A stretch of 64,000 nucleotides of DNA from Streptomyces formicae (lineage in GTDB: Bacteria; Actinomycetota; Actinomycetes; Streptomycetales; Streptomycetaceae), in the NCBI RefSeq assembly GCF_002556545.1, contig NZ_CP022685.1, positions 8,162,001 through 8,226,000 on the forward strand, written 5' to 3'. Position 1 is the first letter of the stretch. Each line of letters begins with the position of its first letter. Below, one piece after another: positions 53,823-62,930 of the stretch. Under the pieces are notes generated by a model that saw only the letters and a program-made list of their open reading frames with translations, was not told the DNA's origin and made no database searches. The translations under genes were made by a program, and so were the position numbers.

Positions 53823-54164
53823 ATGCGCAACGTAGAAATCGCTGTCTGTCTCGCGCCGGGTACGACACCGCCGACGGGCGCCGTGACCCTGCGCGCGCAG
53901 GTCGAGGAGGTCACCGCGGCGGACGCGCGGGCCCGCGTGGTGTCCCGTACGGCCGAGCGGGGCGTGGACCTCACCGCCGGGGCCCGGCTCACCCTCGCGC
54001 TCCCCGAGCCGGACCCGCGGGCCCGCTACACGGTCCGGGTCCACGCGGACGTCGACGGGTCGGGGGCCGTGGCGCCCGAGGACTTCGTCTCGGTGCGGAG
54101 CAACCCGGTGCTCACGCAGGGCGGTCCGGACGCGGTGACGGTCGAGGTGAGGCCGGTCCGGTGA
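53823..54164 (+). CDS. YbaY-like domain protein
   Basis: A 113-residue protein resembling the YbaY/YscW lipoprotein domain: TLRAQVEEVTAADARARVV in the first half and RYTVRVHADVDGSGAVAPED, then NPVLTQGGPDAV, at the end. This family is usually periplasmic or surface-bound; here no signal sequence is obvious. ATG at 53823 was preferred; an alternative upstream start at 53703 would overlap the divergent astacin gene. Function unknown. Terminates just before the cupredoxin-protein gene end. Confidence 0.7.
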   Translation: MRNVEIAVCLAPGTTPPTGAVTLRAQVEEVTAADARARVVSRTAERGVDLTAGARLTLALPEPDPRARYTVRVHADVDGSGAVAPEDFVSVRSNPVLTQGGPDAVTVEVRPVR

Positions 54165-54216
54165 CGCGAGGGTGCCCCCGCCCCCGGGGGGACGAGGGCA
54201 CCGGGTGCGCTGGTGC

Positions 54217-56433
54217 CTACAGTTCCTTGATCCTGATGTCCCGGTAGGACACCACGTCCGTCACACCGTGCACCTGGAGCCCGACGTAGCCGGACGCGAA
54301 CCGCCGTCCGTCCGTGCCGGGATCGTCGGAGCGCGCGGGGACGAACTCCTGCCCGCCGGTGTTGTCGAACTCGTTGAGCAGCACGCCGTTGCGGTAGACC
54401 GAGTAGTGCTGGTCGACCACGCGGATCTCGTAGTCGTTCCACGTCCCCTTCGGGGTGACACCGGCGCCCGCCAGGCCGACCCGGTCGAAGCCGTAGATAG
54501 ACGCCGTCTTGTACATGTCGCCGTCGGGGCGGTCGTGGACCTGGATCTCGTGCCCGTACTTGATGGCGACCCACTCCGGACGTGATTCCTCCGGGTGGTC
54601 GTGGACCTGCGGGAAGCGCACGAAGACACCGGAGTTGGTGTTGCCGTTGCCCGGCGCGTCGTCGCGCCACTGGAGCTTCAGGGAGAAGTCGCCGTACTTC
54701 CGCTCGGGGAACCACAGCATGCCCATGCCCTGGACCGTGGTGCTGCTGGTGATCGTGCCGTCGGCGTTCAGGCCGAACTTGCCGCCGCCCACCTGCTCCC
54801 ACTTGTTCAGGGACGCCTGGGTGCCGTCGAAGAGCTTGCGGTAGCCGTCCGTCTGACCGGGCTTGCCGATGCCGGACTGCTTGGCGGCGCGGTTGATCTT
54901 GTTGTACTCGCGCTGGTCGATCTCACCCGTCTTCAGGAGCTTGTCGGTGACGCCCTTGACGTGCTTGAGGAAGAGCGCGTGGGACGTCCACTCCTTCTCG
55001 TCCTCGATCAACTCGTTGATGCGGCACCGGTTGTTGGTGACGCGGTTCGGTATGCCCGTGTCGACCGTTCCGACGATCACCGTCAACCGCTCGTCGAATT
55101 CGGGACAGTTGGGCGCGGGGACGCCGCCGCCCTCGGAGACCGTGAAGGACACGGTCTTCGCCCCGGCCGTGTTGCCCGCCTTGTCGCTCGCCCGGTACGC
55201 CACGGTGTGCCGCCCCACGCGGTCGACGACGACCGGCGCCTCGTAGGCGAGGTAGGGCCCGCCGTCCAGGGAGTACTCGACCTTGGCGACGCCCGAGTCG
55301 GCGTCGGTCGCGGTGACCGTGACCTTCGCCCTGCCGAGGTAGGCGCCGTCCGAGTCCTTGTCGCCGTCGACCTTCGCCGAGGTCTCCGGCGGCGTCTTGT
55401 CCTGGACCGGCGGCGTGACCACCGTGAACTCGACGGACTTCTCGGCCGCCTGGTTCCCGGCCTTGTCGGTCGCCCGGTAGCGGACCTTGTGGGTGCCCGT
55501 CTCGTGGACCATGACCGGCGCGGCGTACGTCGTCCAGGCGCCGTCCCCGACCGCGTACTCGATCTTGTTGACGCCGGACCCGGTGTCGGACGCCGTCACC
55601 GTGACGGTCGCCATGCTCACGTACTGGCCCTGGTCGTTCTTTTCGCCACTCACCGTGGCCGAGGTCTCGGGCGGCGTCTTGTCGTCCGTGGGCGGCGCGA
55701 CCACGGTGAAGTCCGCGGCCTTCTCCGCCGCGACGTTGCCCGCCTTGTCGGAAGCCCGGTAGCGGATCTTGTGGGTGCCGACCTGGTCGACGACCACGGG
55801 CGCGGTGTACGGCTGCCAGGCGCCGTCGGCCCCGACCGCGTACTCGATTCTGTCGACGCCCGACCCGGCGTCCGTCGCCGTGACCGCGACCGCCGCCGAA
55901 CCGACGTACGCGCCATCGGAGTTGGTGGTGCCCTCCACCTTGGCCGAGACCTCCGGCGCGGTGGTGTCCTCGCCGCCGCCTTCGGTCACCACGAGGATGC
56001 CCTGCATCGATTCGTGCCCGGGAATCGTGCAGTGGTAGCGGTAGCGGCCCGGAGTGAGGGTGACCTCGGCGGTCTGCTTGCCGCCCTGGGCGTCATAGGG
56101 GTTGGCCAGGAGGTTCAGCTTGACGTCGTTGTTGTACTCGGGGTCGGAGACGTCGAACGTCAGCGTGTGCGGCATGCCGGTGGTGTTGCCGGTCGCCTCG
56201 CTGTTCTCGAAGACGATCGTCGTCTTGCCCGCCACCGCCGTCGTGGGCGCCGACTTGTACTTGGTGATGTCGTTGTCCGCGGTCCAGTTCAGTGTCTGGT
56301 CGGCGGAGATCCCGGTGTTGTCGGGACGTGCCGTCGCCGAGGTCGAGGTCAGGCCGAGCACCATCAGGAGCGCGGCGAACAGAGCCGTCCACAGTCTTCG
56401 CCTCGTGGGGGACTTCGTGGGGGAGCGCATCAT
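54217..56433 (-). CDS. Secreted cupredoxin-OmpL47-DUF1080 fusion protein
   Basis: A 738-residue exported protein with a signal peptide (about residues 1-35). Residues 36-155 are a cupredoxin: His in MPHTLTF plus YHCTIPGHESM provide Cys, His and Met for type 1 copper. Three OmpL47-type beta-sandwich repeats of about 95 residues follow (residues 157-440; each ends YRASDKAGN). The C-terminal 200 residues are a DUF1080/3-keto-disaccharide hydrolase-like concanavalin fold (GNGNTNSGVFVRFPQ). The ATG at 56433 overlaps the stop of the upstream sugar dehydrogenase gene (ATGA), so both are made together. Confidence 0.85.
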   Translation of the reverse strand: MMRSPTKSPTRRRLWTALFAALLMVLGLTSTSATARPDNTGISADQTLNWTADNDITKYKSAPTTAVAGKTTIVFENSEATGNTTGMPHTLTFDVSDPEYNNDVKLNLLANPYDAQGGKQTAEVTLTPGRYRYHCTIPGHESMQGILVVTEGGGEDTTAPEVSAKVEGTTNSDGAYVGSAAVAVTATDAGSGVDRIEYAVGADGAWQPYTAPVVVDQVGTHKIRYRASDKAGNVAAEKAADFTVVAPPTDDKTPPETSATVSGEKNDQGQYVSMATVTVTASDTGSGVNKIEYAVGDGAWTTYAAPVMVHETGTHKVRYRATDKAGNQAAEKSVEFTVVTPPVQDKTPPETSAKVDGDKDSDGAYLGRAKVTVTATDADSGVAKVEYSLDGGPYLAYEAPVVVDRVGRHTVAYRASDKAGNTAGAKTVSFTVSEGGGVPAPNCPEFDERLTVIVGTVDTGIPNRVTNNRCRINELIEDEKEWTSHALFLKHVKGVTDKLLKTGEIDQREYNKINRAAKQSGIGKPGQTDGYRKLFDGTQASLNKWEQVGGGKFGLNADGTITSSTTVQGMGMLWFPERKYGDFSLKLQWRDDAPGNGNTNSGVFVRFPQVHDHPEESRPEWVAIKYGHEIQVHDRPDGDMYKTASIYGFDRVGLAGAGVTPKGTWNDYEIRVVDQHYSVYRNGVLLNEFDNTGGQEFVPARSDDPGTDGRRFASGYVGLQVHGVTDVVSYRDIRIKEL

Positions 56434-58958
56434 CCCGCCTTCCTTGCCAGGTCGTCGGCGGCCGGGGTCGCCGCCCCGCCCTTGTACGTCACGCGCCACA
56501 GCGCCGACTTCGCGTCCGAGGTGAAGAAGCCGCGCCCGTAGTCGAGGACGTACAGCGAGCCGTCGGGGGCGAACTTCCAGTCCATGAGGTTCTTGATGCC
56601 GTCGTTGCCGATCGGAATGATCTTCCGCAGCGACTCGGCGTGCACCGGAAGGCCGCCGTTGCCGACCGTCTTGGGGTCGGTGAGCACCGCGTGCCGAGGC
56701 TGGTCGCCGTCGTAGAAGTCGCCGACGAACCACTTGCCGTCCCAGTAGGAGGGCCACTTGTCGGCGCTCGTGCTCGCCGCGTCGTAGCGGTAGACCGGGC
56801 CGTTCATCGTTGCCTGACCGCCGCCCTTGAGCCACGGCAGGAGCTGCTTCTGCTCCGACGTCTTGTAGCTCGGTACGCCGTTCGCGTCACGGGGATAGTC
56901 CACACCGCCGCCCTGCGGCGAGTACCAGATGTTGTTGGGCTCGGCCGGTGGGATGTTCACCAGGCCGTCGTTGTTGGGCGACTCGTTCTTGAGGTTCTTG
57001 CAGTCGTACCAGCCGAGCGGCTTGCTCGGGTCCGGCAGGTTGCGGTCGCGGTAGGGCTGGTTGTTGCCCATGCAGTACGGCCAGCCGCGGTTGGAGGCGT
57101 GCGTGATCGCCGCGAACGTGTCGTACTTCGCCGGGCCCCACGTCGTCGACGGCTCACCGGCGTCGGGGCCGACCCACCCCGCGTACAAGGTGTCGGTCTT
57201 CTTGTCGATCGAGATGCGCGCCGGGTTCCTGACGCCCATCACATAGATCTCACCGCGCGTCTTGCCGCCGCCCTCGTCCGGCTCCTTGCCGGTGAAGAGG
57301 TTCCCCTCGGGGAGCGTGTACGTCCCGTCCGGCTCCGGGTGGATGCGCAGGATCTTGCCGTTGAGGTTGTTGGTGTTGCCCGCCGTGCGGCGCGCGTCGG
57401 CGAAGGAGACGCCCTTGAAGTTCGGCTGCGGGTTGTTGCCCGAGTAACCGTCGCTGAACCGCGAGGAGTTGTTGTCACCGGTCGCGATGTAGAGGTTGCC
57501 CTTGGAGTCCCAGGCCATCCCGCCGCCCGCGTGGCAGCAACTGTGGATCTGCACCGGCCACTTGAGGAGCACCTTCTCGCTCGCCATGTCCAGCTTGTTC
57601 GTGGCCTGGTCGAGCGTGAACCTGGAGACGTAGCGCTCGCCCATGTGCGTATCGCGGTTGATCTTCGAGTGCGGTGTGTAGTGCAGGTACACCCATCCGT
57701 TCTGCGCGAACTTCGGGTCCAACTCGATGCCCAGCAGGCCCTCTTCGACCTTGATGAGCTCGTCACCGCCGCCCTTGTTGCCGAACACGGAGAGCGCGCC
57801 CGCGAGGGTCACCTTCTTCGTCTTCGGGTCGTAGACGTGGATCTCGCCCTTGCCCTTGCCGATGTCGGGGTCGTTCCAGTCGGTGACGACCGGCTGCGAC
57901 GAGTCGGCGCCGCCGCGGCCGATGTAGAGCACGCGTCCGTCGGGCGCGGTGACCAGGCCGTGCGGCTCGCCGATCTGGTCGTTCTGGCCCGGCTGGTTGG
58001 CCTGGGTCAGGCGCTGCGCCTGGTAGTTGGCGTTGATCGTCGACTTGCAGTCGGCGCGCGCGATGCGGGTCGTCCAGAGCAGGGCGCCGCGCAGGTGACC
58101 GCGGAAGTCCGCCTCGTCGTACGAGGACGCGGTGCCGCCCATGCCGGTGTAGAAGGAGCGCCCGCCGTCGTAGTCGCGGCACCAGGACACCGGGTGGTCC
58201 CAGCCGTTCTTGGAGGCGCCCGGCTGGTAGGTCGACTCCCGGACGCGGGCGACCGTGTGCACGTCGCCCGACGGGTTCTTGGTCCAGTTCAGCCACCGGT
58301 CGGGGCGCTTCCACTGGAGGGGCAGGCCCTTGGTCGCGGGGTTCTCGCGGTCGCCGACCTCGACGGTGGCGCGCTGCACGGTCGTCGGGCTGGAGTCGGC
58401 GGGCCTCGCCCCGATCAGGCCGGTGAACCAGTTCGAGTACGGCTCCGCGCGGGCCGCGTCATGGATGCCGAGGAAGCCGCCGCCCGCCTCCATGAACGCT
58501 TCGAGGCCCGCTTCCTGTTCGGGGTCGAGGACGTCCCCGCCGCCGGTCAGGAAGGTCACGGCGTTGAACTTGCCGAGCTTGGTCTCGTTGGTGAAGACGG
58601 CAGGGTCGTCCGTCGCCTCGATCGTGAAGCGCTGCGCGGCCGGTCCCGACAGGCCGATCTTCTCGATGGCCTCGATCCCGGCGTTGACGACGGGGGACTC
58701 GTCGCCGCCCGCGGCCGAGCCGTGGAAGACCAGGACCTTCACCTTGGCCCCGCCGGGCGGCGAGGGCAGGGACATCGTTGTCAGCGGTGGTTCCGGGTAC
58801 GGTCGCGCGGACGCGGCCTGCGCCGAGAGCACCCCGGTGACCAGGGCGCCGGACAGCAGGACTGCCGCCCAGGCCCGCGGTGAACGGTTCGGTCTGCGTC
58901 GTCGTTCTCTGCTCAACCCTCTGGTGTTCCAGGGTTCTTGATGCGGTGTGAGCCGCAT
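56430..58958 (-). CDS. Secreted ThuA-PQQ-type sugar dehydrogenase fusion
   Basis: An 842-residue exported protein. A signal peptide (RAWAAVLLSGALVTGVLSA, about residues 20-45) leads to a ThuA-like glutamine-amidotransferase fold at about residues 65-300 (GGGFLGIHDAARAEPYSNWF). The C-terminal 500 residues are a six-bladed quinoprotein glucose/sorbosone dehydrogenase-like propeller (EPHGLVTAPDGRVLYIGRGG, ENNSxRFSDG region). It probably oxidises sugars or sugar derivatives. ATG at 58958 has a GAGGGGTGG ribosome site; the GTG at 58970 is too close to it. Its stop overlaps the cupredoxin gene start, suggesting electron transfer to that copper protein. Confidence 0.87.
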   Translation of the reverse strand: MRLTPHQEPWNTRGLSRERRRRPNRSPRAWAAVLLSGALVTGVLSAQAASARPYPEPPLTTMSLPSPPGGAKVKVLVFHGSAAGGDESPVVNAGIEAIEKIGLSGPAAQRFTIEATDDPAVFTNETKLGKFNAVTFLTGGGDVLDPEQEAGLEAFMEAGGGFLGIHDAARAEPYSNWFTGLIGARPADSSPTTVQRATVEVGDRENPATKGLPLQWKRPDRWLNWTKNPSGDVHTVARVRESTYQPGASKNGWDHPVSWCRDYDGGRSFYTGMGGTASSYDEADFRGHLRGALLWTTRIARADCKSTINANYQAQRLTQANQPGQNDQIGEPHGLVTAPDGRVLYIGRGGADSSQPVVTDWNDPDIGKGKGEIHVYDPKTKKVTLAGALSVFGNKGGGDELIKVEEGLLGIELDPKFAQNGWVYLHYTPHSKINRDTHMGERYVSRFTLDQATNKLDMASEKVLLKWPVQIHSCCHAGGGMAWDSKGNLYIATGDNNSSRFSDGYSGNNPQPNFKGVSFADARRTAGNTNNLNGKILRIHPEPDGTYTLPEGNLFTGKEPDEGGGKTRGEIYVMGVRNPARISIDKKTDTLYAGWVGPDAGEPSTTWGPAKYDTFAAITHASNRGWPYCMGNNQPYRDRNLPDPSKPLGWYDCKNLKNESPNNDGLVNIPPAEPNNIWYSPQGGGVDYPRDANGVPSYKTSEQKQLLPWLKGGGQATMNGPVYRYDAASTSADKWPSYWDGKWFVGDFYDGDQPRHAVLTDPKTVGNGGLPVHAESLRKIIPIGNDGIKNLMDWKFAPDGSLYVLDYGRGFFTSDAKSALWRVTYKGGAATPAADDLARKAG

Positions 58959-59157
58959 GAGTACACCCACCCCTCGTCGGTCGCAGCAACGGCGCCGATG
59001 AAGCTAGACCTCTTTTCGCCAGCCGCCAATAGGTATGACCGCGATAGCACCAACTTTGTCCTGAGTGTGGATAAACGAAGATCCCGCGGATACCGTGTGG
59101 CCGTCCCCGGGGCCTCCTGCGCCCCGTCACCCTCCGTACCGCAGTGGGGAGTTCGGC

Positions 59158-60294
59158 ATGGACAGACGGAGTCAGGACCGGAGTGGCTCGGACGGGAGCG
59201 GCTCGGAACGGCGTGGGCTCGACCGGCGGAGTTTCAACCGGCGGATGATCGTGGGCGGCGCGGTAGCGGCGGCGGGGGTGACATCGTTGTCGATCGCGGG
59301 TGCGCCCGACGCGAGCACGGCCGAGGCGCCGCCGCGGACGGCACCCGCGGGCGGTGAGGTCAAACGCATCAAGCTGTACGCGGAGAAGCTCGCCGACGGG
59401 CAGATGGGCTACGGCCTGGAGAAGGGCAAGGCGTCCGTTCCCGGCCCGCTGATCGAGCTCAACGAGGGCGACACGCTGCACATCGAGTTCGAGAACACGA
59501 TGGACGTCAACGCGAGCCTGCACGTCCACGGCATGGACTACGAGATCTCCAGCGACGGCACGAAGCACACCAGGAGCGACGTCGAGCCGGGCGGCAAGCG
59601 CACCTACACCTGGCGCACGCACGCGCCGGGCCGCCGCAAGGACGGCACGTGGCGGCCGGGGACCGCGGGCTACTGGCACTACCACGACCACGTGGTCGGC
59701 ACCGATCACGGCACCGGCGGCGTACGCAAGGGTCTCTACGGCCCGCTGATCGTGCGCCGCAAGGGCGACATCCTGCCGGACAAGACGTTCACGATCGTCT
59801 TCAACGACATGACGATCAACAACAAGTCCGGCCACGACAGCCCCACCTTCGAGGCCACGGTGGGCGATCGGGTCGAGTTCGTCTCGATCACGCACGGCGA
59901 GTACTACCACACGTTCCACGTGCACGGTCACCGCTGGGCGGACAACAGGACGGGCATGCTGACGGGCCCCGACGACCCCAGCCAGATCCTCGACGACAAG
60001 ATCACGGGCCCGGGCGACTCGTTCGGGTTCCAGGTCATCGCGGGGGAGGGGGTGGGTGCGGGCGCCTGGATGTACCACTGCCACGTCCAGAGCCACTCGG
60101 ACATGGGGATGGCGGGGCTGTTCCTGGTGAAGAAGGCGGATGGGACGATTCCGGACTATGAGCCGCATCATGCGGGGGCGGCGGCGTCGAAGGGGTCCGG
60201 CTCCTCCGGCTCCTCCGGCTCCTCCGGCTCCGGGAAGGGTTCCTCCGGCTCCGCGAAGGGCTCCTCGGGAATGTCGGGGCACCACCACGAGTAG
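59158..60294 (+). CDS. Small two-domain laccase (SLAC-type multicopper oxidase)
   Basis: A 378-residue Tat-exported oxidase: signal [16 protein letters not shown]. Copper motifs are HVHG in domain 1 and WHYHDH, then [10 protein letters not shown] and [14 protein letters not shown] in domain 2, giving the type 1 and the trinuclear centre; members work as trimers. S. coelicolor SLAC has about 343 residues; here a Gly-Ser tail is added ([18 protein letters not shown]), encoded by short nucleotide repeats, and it ends in SGHHHE. It oxidises phenols with O2. ATG at 59158 has GGGGAG upstream. Confidence 0.93.
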   Translation: MDRRSQDRSGSDGSGSERRGLDRRSFNRRMIVGGAVAAAGVTSLSIAGAPDASTAEAPPRTAPAGGEVKRIKLYAEKLADGQMGYGLEKGKASVPGPLIELNEGDTLHIEFENTMDVNASLHVHGMDYEISSDGTKHTRSDVEPGGKRTYTWRTHAPGRRKDGTWRPGTAGYWHYHDHVVGTDHGTGGVRKGLYGPLIVRRKGDILPDKTFTIVFNDMTINNKSGHDSPTFEATVGDRVEFVSITHGEYYHTFHVHGHRWADNRTGMLTGPDDPSQILDDKITGPGDSFGFQVIAGEGVGAGAWMYHCHVQSHSDMGMAGLFLVKKADGTIPDYEPHHAGAAASKGSGSSGSSGSSGSGKGSSGSAKGSSGMSGHHHE

Positions 60295-60314
60295 CGGGGA
60301 CGCGCCGGAACAAT

Positions 60315-60983
60315 GTGAGCGTGACCCCTACTTCTGCTTCGCAGGCCCGATCGTTCGACGGGATCGCCGCCAGCTACGCCGCGAACCGTCCTTCGTACCC
60401 GCCGGAATTGCTCGACGCGGTCGAGGACATCACGGGCTCCCCCTTGAAGGGAGCCCGCGTCGCCGACGTCGGGGCGGGTACGGGACTGGCGACGATGGTC
60501 CTCCGGGACCGAGGCGCCAAGGTCGTCGCGGTCGAGCCCGGCCCCGAGATGGCTGCCCAGTGCCGTCTCCACCTGCCCGACGTCCCCGTGGTGATCGGGG
60601 ACGGCAACAGCCTGCCGCTGGCTTCCGCCTCCATCGACGTCCTGACGTACGCCCAAGCGTGGCACTGGACCGACCAGCGGAAATCCGTCCCGGAGGCTCT
60701 CCGGGTCCTGTTCGGCTGAGACGGCATCCCTCACGACCCCCTGGCCCGGTTCCGCGGCCTGCCGCCCGAGCTCGGCTTCGTTCACCGGCACGTGTCGTGG
60801 AGCCGGAGCGTCCCTCTCGACAGGCACGTGGCCAACCTCGCCAGCTACTCCGACTTCCTCGTTCTCGGCAAGGAGGCGACGGACACCTTCATCGCCGAGG
60901 AACGCACTCTCCTTGCCGAGGCGTTCCCGAACGGGACGGTCGAGGAGCACTACGTGGTCAGCTTGGCTGTCGCCATGTGCTGA
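60315..60983 (+). pseudogene. SAM-dependent methyltransferase, decayed
   Basis: The first 134 codons (GTG at 60315) encode a class I methyltransferase with DVGAGTGLATMVL and the region up to ALRVLFG, where TGA at 60717 ends the frame. In the same frame downstream, DPLARFRGLPPELGFVHRHV and DRHVANLASYSDFLVLGKEA belong to the same family's C-terminus. Compared with intact relatives a short middle segment (roughly 25-40 codons) is missing. So the gene is a deletion-and-stop pseudogene. Its 3' end overlaps that of the convergent MFS gene. Confidence 0.8.
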
Positions 60984-62190
60984 TCGCTCCCACGGCCGTC
61001 AGCGCCAGGAAGACGCTCATCACCACCGCCATCGGCGCGGCGCTGCGGGTGCCGAAGAGGCCGATGAGAGGAGAGGCCGCCGCGCCGAAGGAGAACTGGG
61101 CCACGCCAAGCAGAGCCGACATGGTGCCCGGGGCCGTCCGGCCGCGGCCCTGTCCCACGGCGCTCACGGCGGGGAAGAGGAAGCCGAAGGAGGCGACGGT
61201 GATCAGCAGGGGCCAGCAGAAGGTCCATAAGTGGGTGCCCGCCGCCGCGCTGAGCACCAGGAGCAGGAGCTGCCCGCCCAGCGCGGTCACCGCGCCGATC
61301 ACCATCAGCGTTTCGGGACGCCGTGTGCGGACCAACCTGCCGTACAGCAGGGAGGCGCAGAGGTTGGCCAGGGCGTTGACCCCGTAGACGACGCTGCTCA
61401 TGGTGGCCGACAGGTGCAGGAGGTCGTGCAGGATGAACGTCGCCCCTGCGATGTAGGAGAAGACGGCGGCGCCCATGCAGCCCATGGTCACCACCGGCAC
61501 CAGGACGGCGGGCTGTGACAGCAGCGTCCTCGCCGTACGCAGCGCTCCGCCCGCCCCGCCCTCGACCCGCCGCTCGCGCGGGAGCGATTCGGGTACGACC
61601 CGTACGGCCGCGAGCGTCAGGCCCGCCCCGGCGAGCGCGAGCGCGATGAACACGAACCGCCAGGGCGCCACGGACAGGAGCCCGCCGCCGAGGACCGGCG
61701 CGAGCACCGGTCCGAGCGCTCCGATCGCGGACAGCGTGGCGTAGGCGCGGGAGAGTTCGATCCCGCGGTAGCTGTCGACGATCACCGCGCGTCCGACGAC
61801 GATGCCCGCGGCGCCCGCGACGCCCTGTCCGAACCGCAGCGCTGTCAGCGCCTCGATCGTCGGCGCGCACGCGCACCCGAAGCTGAACACCGCGAAAGCG
61901 GCGGTGCCGTACAGGAGGACGGGCCGACGCCCCACCAGGTCACTCAGCGGACCCAGGACGAGCTGTCCGGCGATCACGCCGAGCAGGAACGCGGTCAGCG
62001 TCGCCTGCGTGGCGGCGGCACCGGTACCCAAGGAGCGCGCCATGTCCGGCAACGCCGAAACGTACATGTCCGTCGCCAGCGGGCCGACGGCTCCGAGGGC
62101 TGCGATGACGGTGAGGAATGCCGTACGGGAGCCGGGCTTCGGCGCCGTGCCGACAGCGCCTCGGGCCCGGCCGGTGCGCCCGGCCGTCAT
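60958..62190 (-). CDS. Bcr/CflA-type MFS drug transporter
   Basis: A 410-residue 12-TMS MFS exporter. The N-terminus is GAVGPLATDMYVSALPDMAR (the DMYLPA-like motif of the Bcr/CflA DHA1 group) and the loop 2-3 motif GPLSDLVGRRPVLLYG follows. It should expel drugs with a proton gradient. The ATG at 62190 overlaps the MarR stop (ATGA), so the regulator is translated first and controls the operon. Its 3' end overlaps the decayed methyltransferase. Confidence 0.9.
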   Translation of the reverse strand: MTAGRTGRARGAVGTAPKPGSRTAFLTVIAALGAVGPLATDMYVSALPDMARSLGTGAAATQATLTAFLLGVIAGQLVLGPLSDLVGRRPVLLYGTAAFAVFSFGCACAPTIEALTALRFGQGVAGAAGIVVGRAVIVDSYRGIELSRAYATLSAIGALGPVLAPVLGGGLLSVAPWRFVFIALALAGAGLTLAAVRVVPESLPRERRVEGGAGGALRTARTLLSQPAVLVPVVTMGCMGAAVFSYIAGATFILHDLLHLSATMSSVVYGVNALANLCASLLYGRLVRTRRPETLMVIGAVTALGGQLLLLVLSAAAGTHLWTFCWPLLITVASFGFLFPAVSAVGQGRGRTAPGTMSALLGVAQFSFGAAASPLIGLFGTRSAAPMAVVMSVFLALTAVGAISTWRQPS

Positions 62191-62696
62191 CGCGTGCGTC
62201 CTGCCTCGTCGGGCGGCCGTTCGCCGCCGGGCGCTGCCGGGTGGGGCAACTCCAGGTCCACCGACGCGAGTTGCTGCATGAGTTCTCCGGCCAGCCGCAG
62301 CAGGCCGCGCTCCGCAGGAGTCAGGGTCCGCGCCAACGCCGACGCCAGCCAGGCGTTTCCGTCTTTCACGTGGTCCCGCAGGGCGCGCAGGCCCGCCTCG
62401 GTGAGTGCGATGTCCTGGCGCCGCTTGTCGGTGCTGCTGCGGCGGCGGGTGACCCGGCCCTGGTGCTCCAGGTCCTGCACGACCCGGGTCAGCGACTGGG
62501 CCTGCACTCCTTCGATCGCCGCCAGTTCGCTGATCGCGAGTGGACCGCGGTGCTTGAGGTTGGCCAGGATCGAGGACGAGAGGCGGGTCAGCGGCTCGGG
62601 GCTTCCCTGGTGCTCGGCCCGCATCCGCGAGCCGAGGCGAGAGACGCCCCACCGGAGCTGTTCGGCGGTGTACAGATCTTCTTCGTCAGCATCCAC
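62187..62696 (-). CDS. MarR-family regulator of the adjacent MFS gene
   Basis: A 169-residue winged-helix protein with HTH LAISELAAIEGVQAQSLTRV and wing RRSSTDKRRQDIALTEAG. It starts at GTG 62696, and a palindrome (CTAAG-G-CTTAG) lies 10 bp upstream, suggesting autorepression. It is translationally coupled to the MFS exporter gene, the common drug-sensing layout. Confidence 0.88.
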   Translation of the reverse strand: MDADEEDLYTAEQLRWGVSRLGSRMRAEHQGSPEPLTRLSSSILANLKHRGPLAISELAAIEGVQAQSLTRVVQDLEHQGRVTRRRSSTDKRRQDIALTEAGLRALRDHVKDGNAWLASALARTLTPAERGLLRLAGELMQQLASVDLELPHPAAPGGERPPDEAGRTR

Positions 62697-62705
62697 GAAA
62701 CCAAG

Positions 62706-62716
62706 CTAAGGCTTAG
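62706..62716. promoter_or_regulatory. Possible MarR operator
   Basis: CTAAG-G-CTTAG, a perfect 5-bp inverted repeat with one central base, directly upstream of the MarR start. The rest of the 234-bp gap to 62931 shows no gene. Confidence 0.5.
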
Positions 62717-62930
62717 TTGTTTCCCGAGGAAGACCGCGTTGTGAATCCAAATTGCCAAGTGAACTCTTTGTAGTTCGTGTGCCTGCTACGTGCGCCTCGG
62801 CGTCGCCGGTCCCGAGTGCCGCCGGGGCGCGGGCGGAACCACAGTGCCCTGTGGCATCGTCCCTTCACGGGAGTAGCCGTTGAAGCTCCAGGGGCGATGG
62901 GTCCCTCGGGTCTCGGCAGGGAGGGGCGCG

